Source: CAVONV01 sp963697355 (GTDB taxonomy: Bacteria > Acidobacteriota > Vicinamibacteria > Marinacidobacterales > DATDRI01). Taken from it: 64,000 bases of DNA. Positions 58,497-64,000 of the stretch are shown in pieces. The notes below the pieces were generated by a model. The model was given only the letters and a program-made list of their open reading frames with translations, was not told the DNA's origin and did no database searches. The position numbers and the translations under genes were made by a program. The stretch is from positions 496,001-560,000 of the forward strand of contig CAVONV010000023.1 in the NCBI GenBank assembly GCA_963697355.1. The letters run 5' to 3'. Position 1 is the stretch's first letter. Every line of letters starts with the position of its first letter.

Positions 58497-58688
58497 CTAC
58501 CCCATGAAGAATCCTTTCCGATGCGACACCCCAAGGACCTTTCGACAGCCAGCACAGAAATAGAGGTATCGTTTACCTAGAAATCCTCGGAGCTCGCGAA
58601 ACCACAACTCTCTGAGAGGTTCCTGGCAATGAGGGCAGACAGGCTCAATATCGTTTCTTTCTCTCAGTTCGATCATTTCTTTCTCCAT
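58497..58688 (-). CDS. Small zinc-ribbon protein
   Basis: 63 residues with two CxxC knuckles: CPHCQEPL (about 18-25) and CAGCRKVLG (about 45-53), the pattern of a zinc ribbon. Similar short proteins are scattered across bacteria, without known function. Start is uncertain: ATG 58,688, or ATG 58,676 which has GGAG upstream. Confidence 0.6.
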   Translation of the reverse strand: MEKEMIELRERNDIEPVCPHCQEPLRELWFRELRGFLGKRYLYFCAGCRKVLGVSHRKGFFMG

Positions 58689-58802
58689 CTACTAGTACTA
58701 CGCACCGCCAGACGTTGTGTTCGACTGCAATTGCAGACAGATGGCGAAACTTGGCGGTCATCAGCCGCTCGCATCTGGCCAGGAGTTTATTTTCGTTCGG
58801 GA

Positions 58803-59363
58803 TTAGTTAGGCCACAGCCAGCCGAATGTCCCCGCCGTCATGAGTGCGTAGACGAGCCCATCAAGAACCGACTTTAGAGTCGCACTCCAGGACCGTTTGT
58901 ACCAGATCGAATTTTGCAGGAGTGCCACGGCATAGCCGACGAAAGCCGTGCATCCCGCGAAGCGAAAGACCTCCAGGTAGTGAGCCCCGGGTTCCAGCGC
59001 ACGGCCGGCGATGTAGGCGGCAAAGATCCCAACGACGATGGAGTAGATGAACCATTGCACCAGGCTTCCACCCATCGATGGTGGACCGCTCGGCATCACT
59101 GTGATGAAAGCAACCGGTCCCTGGGTTGTCTTCTCAACGAACTCGGGCGTCCCCATTTCCTTCGGGCTTCCGGCACGCGGGATGACGTAATCACCTGGAG
59201 GGATATTGAACTTTCGAAGCTCATGCATGAGCTCGTCTTCGGATGGAATCTTTTTGAAGTCGCTCCGATGATAGGGCAGCAGCATATGGATGATGGAGCT
59301 GACCACGAACACGATAACGGCAGATAGCAAAATCGGAAGCCATAGTGACATTATGGAAACCAT
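58803..59363 (-). CDS. Hypothetical membrane protein
   Basis: A 186-residue protein with an N-terminal helix (about 6-28), a periplasmic or cytosolic loop (about 30-95, containing VIPRAGSPKEMGTPEF), and three C-terminal helices (about 100-122, 128-150, 160-183). AGGAGATAACA precedes ATG 59,363. I recognise no function. Confidence 0.65.
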   Translation of the reverse strand: MVSIMSLWLPILLSAVIVFVVSSIIHMLLPYHRSDFKKIPSEDELMHELRKFNIPPGDYVIPRAGSPKEMGTPEFVEKTTQGPVAFITVMPSGPPSMGGSLVQWFIYSIVVGIFAAYIAGRALEPGAHYLEVFRFAGCTAFVGYAVALLQNSIWYKRSWSATLKSVLDGLVYALMTAGTFGWLWPN

Positions 59364-59537
59364 TGTTATCTCCTTACGCTTGATTTTGGTCTTTTCAGAA
59401 ATGGTGAACGGCCCATGCCAACGCCAGTGTAAGCGTTTCCAAGGTGGGAACCCTGAGTTTTATACCACAACTCATGTAGAAAAAGGGACAGTGTTCGATG
59501 AATCCGGGAGATTCACCCGAAACCATGAAGACGATGA

Positions 59538-60389
59538 TCAGCTGTGGTCGTTTGACTTCCTGATAATCCAATCCATCGCTCTATCAGGAAGAAGCCACGC
59601 CACTCGTGCCGCTATCTTGGCCTCTTTGCCGACCAGGTAGCGCGTTCGCGGTTTGGGGGCCGTCAACGCATGATGTACGGCTTTGGCGACATGGATTGTG
59701 GGAATAGCCCCTTCAGCGGCCTTGCGCGCAGTCTTTCGCGCCGCCTCGATGCTCTCTCCGTAGAGGCGCCTGGCTTCCTCGGTCATGTCTTTGAGTACGT
59801 GGTCGACTCGGTCGATGGATTTGTCCCAGATCGGTGTGGCGATGGCTCCTGGCTCTACGATACTGACCTGGATTCCCCATGGATGGAGCTCGCGCCTCAA
59901 AGAGTCGCTGAAGGCCTCCAGCCCGAACTTGGACATCGCGTAGGGGCCGATCATCGGCGAGGCAACCAGGCCGCTGATGGAGCCCATATTAACGACGCGA
60001 CCTTTTGCTTGTCGTAGGAAAGGCGCGAAGGCCTGTGTCATAGCGACTTGGCCGATGAGATTGACTTCCAGCTGCATGCGCATGCGCTCGATGGGAATGA
60101 GCTCCAAGGGGCCACCGACGACCACCCCGGCATTGTTGACCAGCCCTAGGAGTCCGGCGTCACCGACCGCCGCGCGCACTGTTTCTGCGGCTTTTGCGAT
60201 GGATTCTCGCTCGGTGACGTCGATGAAAAGGGGTACGAGATGGCTCGACCCGTCCCTGGACAGTCGGTCCGCATCGGCTTGTTGTCTAACGCCGGCGAAC
60301 ACTTGAAAGCCCTTGTCGACCAAGTAGAGGGCGCAGGCTTCACCGATGCCCGTCGATGCGCCCGTGATAACGACAGCTTGCTTGCTCAT
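59538..60389 (-). CDS. Short-chain dehydrogenase/reductase
   Basis: A 283-residue classical SDR. TGASTGIG (about 9-16) binds the dinucleotide, and NNAG (about 84-87) is present. Ser sits in MGSISG (about 135-140) and Tyr-x3-Lys in YAMSK (about 149-153). VEPGAIATP follows the active site. Asp is not evident after the second strand, so NADP is likely. The substrate is undetermined. It is a separate unit from the esterase 28 bases upstream. Confidence 0.9.
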   Translation of the reverse strand: MSKQAVVITGASTGIGEACALYLVDKGFQVFAGVRQQADADRLSRDGSSHLVPLFIDVTERESIAKAAETVRAAVGDAGLLGLVNNAGVVVGGPLELIPIERMRMQLEVNLIGQVAMTQAFAPFLRQAKGRVVNMGSISGLVASPMIGPYAMSKFGLEAFSDSLRRELHPWGIQVSIVEPGAIATPIWDKSIDRVDHVLKDMTEEARRLYGESIEAARKTARKAAEGAIPTIHVAKAVHHALTAPKPRTRYLVGKEAKIAARVAWLLPDRAMDWIIRKSNDHS

Positions 60390-60417
60390 AGCGTCACCCT
60401 ACGGTGGATTATATCGC

Positions 60418-61260
60418 TTACCGGGGGGAGTCTACTTCAACCGGCGCGGCTCGAGCTCCATCCGTTCCTTCAGACGAGAAGTAGAAACGAAGGCCGTCGT
60501 GAAGGCTTGATTTCGGGATGTGCCCGCCGCCGGGAACGATATTCATACCAAAACGAATCCCGCCGGCGCTTTGGTTTCGGAAGGCTTGCGTAAAAACCGG
60601 AATGTATCTTCTCGCGTAGGGAAGGTCGTCATCCCCGTAGATTACAAAAAGCGTCGTTTCCAGTGTTGGATGTTGCCTGAACAGACGGCCGGTTTTGAGC
60701 CTCATGAGATCGGGGCAGTGGCCGAGTGTTGGGCTGGATGAAATATAGCCCGAGAAGGCGTTCGGTTTTTCGAGAAGTGCAAATAGCGTGAAGAGACCCG
60801 AGTCTGAACGGCCGTAGAGAATCCGTTCTCCCGATGTTCTGAAGTTATCGTCGACGTACGGAATCATTTCTTCCGTCAGAAAAGCGAGAAATTTGTCAGC
60901 ACCCCCACTTTCTGAGTGAACACGAGTTTTGATAGGGAGCATATCCCGGTTCCTGTGAGTGTTCACGATTCCAACAACGATCATTGGGGGAATGCCCTCG
61001 AGCGACATCGTATCGACTTGTTTTGCGACGGTTTGGAAATCGGGGCCAGCGCTAGAGTTTCGCTCGTAGGCGTCTAGAAGGTAGAGAACGGGATAGTCGG
61101 TGGTTGATTTGCGGTAGCCTGGTGGCCTATGGACGAGGAACGATCTTTCTTCACCGAGAATCCGGGAATGAATGGTGTGCCCACCCCAAATATATGAAAC
61201 GAGGAGACCCGCTGCCGCGACTCCGACCACAAGAAGTAGAAGCCATAGCCACTTTCGCAT
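60418..61260 (-). CDS. Exported esterase (alpha/beta hydrolase, IroE-like)
   Basis: A 280-residue protein. The N-terminal membrane or signal segment (about 4-25) leads to an Esterase_D-type hydrolase. The nucleophile elbow is GRSDSG (about 145-150) instead of GHSMGG. A catalytic Asp is expected in VIYGDDD and His in VPGGGHIPKS (about 248-257). Family members cleave siderophore esters or acyl thioesters. The native substrate is not known, and no siderophore genes are nearby. Confidence 0.82.
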   Translation of the reverse strand: MRKWLWLLLLVVGVAAAGLLVSYIWGGHTIHSRILGEERSFLVHRPPGYRKSTTDYPVLYLLDAYERNSSAGPDFQTVAKQVDTMSLEGIPPMIVVGIVNTHRNRDMLPIKTRVHSESGGADKFLAFLTEEMIPYVDDNFRTSGERILYGRSDSGLFTLFALLEKPNAFSGYISSSPTLGHCPDLMRLKTGRLFRQHPTLETTLFVIYGDDDLPYARRYIPVFTQAFRNQSAGGIRFGMNIVPGGGHIPKSSLHDGLRFYFSSEGTDGARAAPVEVDSPR

Positions 61261-61293
61261 GCTAACGAGCCTATCACACTCTTTGTCTGTGAA

Positions 61294-61313
61294 TGGCTGG
61301 ACGGGATCGAACC
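61294..61313 (-). other. tRNA 3'-end-like fragment
   Basis: GGTTCGATCCCGTCCAGCCA on the minus strand looks like a T arm plus acceptor strand and CCA. The rest of a tRNA is absent, so it may be a leftover integration (att) site or tRNA remnant. Confidence 0.35.
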
Positions 61314-61329
61314 GGAGGAGGCCGTCTTC

Positions 61330-63396
61330 TTAGCGTGAGCGCAAGTAGTTGTTCTGTAGGGCTTCGATTGCCGGCAGAAGCTCCTGTTTGTCCGTAAGCG
61401 TGCCCCGAAAGAGCTCGCCCAAACGAGCGAGACGTGCCGGCATGGATTCGATAGTGAATTGAGACGGATGAAGTTCGGAATCGAGCTCATCCCAGTCGAG
61501 CGGTGCCGACACCGAGGCTCCGGGTACCGGCCTCGCGACGTACGGCGGGACGATGGTTTGGCCCTGAAAGTTCTGTAGAAAATCGATGTAGACTTTCTTG
61601 CCTCGCTGACTCACGACGCGCTCCACCGTGGCGATGTCTTTGTGCTCGTTCGCGACGAAACGCGCCACACCCTCACAGAAGGCTCTGGCTTGCTCGTAGG
61701 TGTATTCGGCTCGGAGCGGGATATAGATGTGCAGGCCTGTTTTGCCCGATGTTTTCAGGAAGGGTCTTATGCCGATGCCCCGAAGGAGTTTTCCAACCGA
61801 CCGAGCGATCTTGACGACGCTTGAAAAAGGAGCCTCCTTTGGGTCCAAATCGATGATGGCCCAGTCGGGAGTCTCTCGGCTTCGTCGGCGGGAAAACCAT
61901 GGATGGAGGTCAATGCTGCCGAGATTGATCAGATAGAGCAGTGTGTCGCGATCGTTACAAATGATGTATCGAATCGGCTCGCCGCGAGTTTCCGAGCCGA
62001 TGCTCTCGATCTCGACCCAGTCGGGAACGTGATCCGGTGCGTCTTTTTGGTAGAAGGCCTTGCCTTCGATACCGTCCGGGTAGCGGAGCATGTGGATGGG
62101 TCGTTCATAGAGATGAGGTAGCAGACTATCGGCCACTTGCTCGTAGTAAGAGATGAGATCGCCTTTTGTGTACCCCTCTTTCGGCCAAAAGACCTTGCCC
62201 AGATTGCTGAACTTCAGTTTGCGGTGGCTTGACGGAGGCGTGGCCTGACTCAGGGCTTCGAGGACACCTTGTTTCCTTTCTGTATCGTCGGAACGAGCCG
62301 GAATGACGCGCCAGTTCGCTGATGCTCCAGATGCATAGGTGCTCATCGGGTCCTTGGCGATGACGCCGGGCAGTCCGGCTGCGGATATCATTTCTAAGAG
62401 GTCTTCGCCTCGTCCCTGGACATGATCGACGTAGAGTAAATGCGTGAGCTTGGGAAGGACCGATGCGAGGATCCTCTTGCGCTCCGCCAGAGGTAGCTCT
62501 CTAATATCCCATTCCTCGTAGTACAGTAGGTCGAAGGCGTAGAAAAAAATCTCTTCATCCCGGCCCTTGTCGATACGCTGCTCGAGCTTTTTGGGCGAGG
62601 GGTGTTGCCCCGCGTCGAGAGCAACCAGCACCCCGTCGACGACGGCGGTATCCGCCCGGATTTGATTCATCTCTTTGACGAGAGTGGGTAGCTTCGAGGC
62701 AAGATCACGCCCCCCTTCTCCATGGAATCGAACGATCTCTCCTTGCTTGATGCCGAGCAGGCGTCGGCCGCGGAACTTCATCTCGAACAACGACTCGGGG
62801 TCCGAGAAGGGTTCGACAAACTGACCGGGGCGCATCGGTACGAGCTCGTCCGGGACAGGTCCTTGTTGTGCCCGGTCGAGATTAAAGAAAGGGGCAGGCT
62901 CGTTCTCCAAGCGGACGTAGCGATCCCTTGCCTTGAAAATCAACCATTCATCCTTCTTGGCGCTCGTGCGGACGAGGTGCCATTCGCCTCTGAGCTTTTG
63001 TCCGTAGAGGGTGACCTCGAGCTTCCCTTCGGCTATGCCGTGGGAGCCCACCTGTTTCTCCGCCATCCGGTACCGGCCGCGGTCCCAAATGGTCATCGTT
63101 CCGCCTCCGTAAGCGTCTTTGGGAATGACGCCCTCGAAGTGCTCGTACTCCAGCGGGTGGTCTTCTGTGTGGACGGCAAGGTGTTTCACTTTCGGGTCGT
63201 AGGAAAAACCCTTGGGAATCGCCCAGGATTTGAGGACACCCTCCATCTCGAGCCGAAGGTCATAGTGCAGGCGGCGAGCTTCATGGCGATGGACGACAAA
63301 GGCCGAGGCCCCGCTTTTCGCAGGAGTTTCCCCAGGAGGAGGCTCCGGAGTTCTTTCAAAATCCCGCTTGGCTTTGTAGTCGTCTATTGATTTCAT
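61330..63396 (-). CDS. ligD: LigD-type NHEJ protein with degenerate ligase domain
   Basis: 688 residues. In order: 3'-phosphoesterase domain (about 20-165, FVVHRHEARRLHYDLRLEM and AVHTEDHPLEY), a ligase-like domain (about 185-370) and the primase-polymerase domain (about 390-660, WAIIDLDPKEAPF with the metal Asps, TSGKTGLHIYIPL). In the ligase part the adenylation motif KxDGxR reads KFRGRR and the later LDGE motif reads VVDGVLV. The Lys remains, but both acidic residues are gone and the OB-fold is not evident. It probably trims and fills ends but does not seal them. No ku gene is in the window. Confidence 0.85.
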   Translation of the reverse strand: MKSIDDYKAKRDFERTPEPPPGETPAKSGASAFVVHRHEARRLHYDLRLEMEGVLKSWAIPKGFSYDPKVKHLAVHTEDHPLEYEHFEGVIPKDAYGGGTMTIWDRGRYRMAEKQVGSHGIAEGKLEVTLYGQKLRGEWHLVRTSAKKDEWLIFKARDRYVRLENEPAPFFNLDRAQQGPVPDELVPMRPGQFVEPFSDPESLFEMKFRGRRLLGIKQGEIVRFHGEGGRDLASKLPTLVKEMNQIRADTAVVDGVLVALDAGQHPSPKKLEQRIDKGRDEEIFFYAFDLLYYEEWDIRELPLAERKRILASVLPKLTHLLYVDHVQGRGEDLLEMISAAGLPGVIAKDPMSTYASGASANWRVIPARSDDTERKQGVLEALSQATPPSSHRKLKFSNLGKVFWPKEGYTKGDLISYYEQVADSLLPHLYERPIHMLRYPDGIEGKAFYQKDAPDHVPDWVEIESIGSETRGEPIRYIICNDRDTLLYLINLGSIDLHPWFSRRRSRETPDWAIIDLDPKEAPFSSVVKIARSVGKLLRGIGIRPFLKTSGKTGLHIYIPLRAEYTYEQARAFCEGVARFVANEHKDIATVERVVSQRGKKVYIDFLQNFQGQTIVPPYVARPVPGASVSAPLDWDELDSELHPSQFTIESMPARLARLGELFRGTLTDKQELLPAIEALQNNYLRSR

Positions 63397-63402
63397 GAGT
63401 AC

Positions 63403-63480
63403 TGAAGGGTCAGCCTCACCATGATCGCATGTATCATGTAGGGTCTACCAAAATTCCCTTGTGAGAGGCCTGACCCTTCA
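63403..63480. repeat. Inverted repeat between ligD and next gene
   Basis: TGAAGGGTCAG (63,403-63,413) and CTGACCCTTCA (63,470-63,480) are exact complements, extended inwards by CCTCAC/GTGAGAGG. The 78-base unit could be a terminator-like hairpin or a small palindromic element. Confidence 0.55.
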
Positions 63481-63492
63481 TGATGACATGAA

Positions 63493-64000
63493 TTATTGTT
63501 TTTCTTGTTCCTTCTTCGGTGGCGGTTGCTGCTGTGGGTTTGGGATGGGGCGACCAAAGGGATCCAGAAGTGGGGCCGCGGGATTCTGGTTCGGCATGGG
63601 CGCTGTCCCTGCGGGCGTTTGCGGGTTAGTCCGGCTAAAGGGTGATGATTCCAAACCGGGTGTGAAGCGGCTCCGAGGGAAGGCCGGCGGCGGGGGAGCT
63701 ACTTGGTCGAACCCTGCCGCGGGATCCGGCTGATCCCCGATCATTTCATCCGGCATTTCCTCGGGAAGGTCTTCTGCACCGAAGTCATCGGGGTCTTCGA
63801 CATAATCCTCTTCGGGCTCATCCGCCGGCGCGGTCTGAGGGTTACGCCGTCGGCTCGTTGGCCTTCGCTGCGCGGCAGCGGGTGGACTTGGAGTGGCTGG
63901 GCCACCACCTCCGGCTCCAATGAAGATCATGGAAACCCGTTGCCAGTTTTGGATATCGAAACTCATGGCGTAGTTGACGCCAACGCCCTCGAGTAAGCGT
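63493..64000 (-). CDS. Pro-rich protein, 3' part (runs off the window)
   Basis: The last 168 residues of a gene whose start lies beyond the window; the open frame continues to 64,000 without a stop, reading LLEGVGVNYAMSFDIQNWQR. This head resembles a beta-strand-rich envelope domain. The remaining 130 residues are low complexity, rich in Pro, Asp/Glu and Gln (APADEPEEDYVEDPDDFG, PQQQPPPKKEQEKQ), probably disordered. No function assigned. Confidence 0.55.
   Translation of the reverse strand, partial: RLLEGVGVNYAMSFDIQNWQRVSMIFIGAGGGGPATPSPPAAAQRRPTSRRRNPQTAPADEPEEDYVEDPDDFGAEDLPEEMPDEMIGDQPDPAAGFDQVAPPPPAFPRSRFTPGLESSPFSRTNPQTPAGTAPMPNQNPAAPLLDPFGRPIPNPQQQPPPKKEQEKQ

Noticed and set aside
1..64000. 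CRISPR arrays, prophage or complete insertion sequences
   Set aside because: No regularly spaced identical repeats, Cas genes, phage structural genes or transposase genes were found.

Overview
The window is a bacterial chromosome segment of moderately high GC. It most likely comes from the Acidobacteriota. The best pointer is a 707-residue secreted VWFA-related protein of the type that is expanded in that phylum. Broadly compatible gene families (DUF1704 beside an ATP-grasp, DUF4125, BCAM0308-like, LigD, UPF0316) support this, but the assignment is an inference. A complete selenocysteine tRNA shows that the organism probably makes selenoproteins, though none is encoded here.

Layout. Positions 1-10,000 hold two PilZ proteins, the VWFA protein behind a textbook sigma-70 promoter, groES-groEL with a terminator, tRNA-Ala, tRNA-Sec, an Smr protein, a large FAD/Fe-S dehydrogenase and a PolB-type exonuclease. 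From 10,000 to 16,000 a DinB-like gene pair is followed by a glucosylglycerate-synthase-like glycosyltransferase and an MscS-like membrane protein (an osmotic-stress pair), and then by a decaying stretch: a second MscS-like gene, a CBS fragment and an mgtE pseudogene. From 16,000 to 22,500 lie a DUF1704/ATP-grasp pair and two CNNM/CorC transporters, separated by gene-poor stretches with dispersed repeats. From 22,500 to 28,400 is a signalling block: a receiver-HATPase protein, a histidine kinase, an NtrC-type sigma-54 activator, a small exported protein and a tandem UspA.

From 28,500 to 35,000 a five-gene minus-strand operon encodes a threonine-synthase-like PLP enzyme, a DUF1611 (DgcN-like) protein, a MurL-like PP-loop fused to a creatininase-family amidohydrolase, a dipeptide-epimerase-like (DgcA-like) enzyme and a UPF0316 membrane protein. 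It begins behind a near-perfect sigma-54 promoter and looks like a glutamyl-stereochemistry or D-glutamate pathway. From 35,000 to 44,000 lie a diguanylate cyclase, a sucA lacking its 5' part, fumC, a membrane glycosyltransferase, an ankyrin protein, and the remains of a second heat-shock locus (hsp20 fragment, intact groES, 3' tip of groEL). From 44,700 to 54,700 are DUF4125, a kinase / double-receiver / SLC13 transporter / receiver-CBS operon, and cell-wall enzymes. From 54,800 to 64,000 are a BCAM0308-like gene, an ankyrin gene, a decayed duplicate of the 13-kb MscS region, an AAA_14/DUF4143 ATPase with an operator-like palindrome, small membrane and zinc proteins, an SDR, an esterase, and a LigD whose ligase domain looks dead.

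The unifying observation is a sigma-54 network. Six promoters fit GG-N10-GC with strong -24/-12 elements: 27,098; 35,040 (-); 36,157 (-); 44,710; 45,778; and 55,906 (-). A recurring intergenic GTGTGGCRR motif lies about 90 to 250 bases upstream of five of them. This is what enhancer sites for the nearby NtrC-type regulator would look like. The predicted targets (UspA, the D-glutamate-like operon, a diguanylate cyclase, two-component genes, DUF4125, ankyrin/BCAM0308) suggest a stress or nutrient-response regulon. The second theme is gene decay: at least eight truncated or broken genes lie in the window, two of them recognisable as old duplications.
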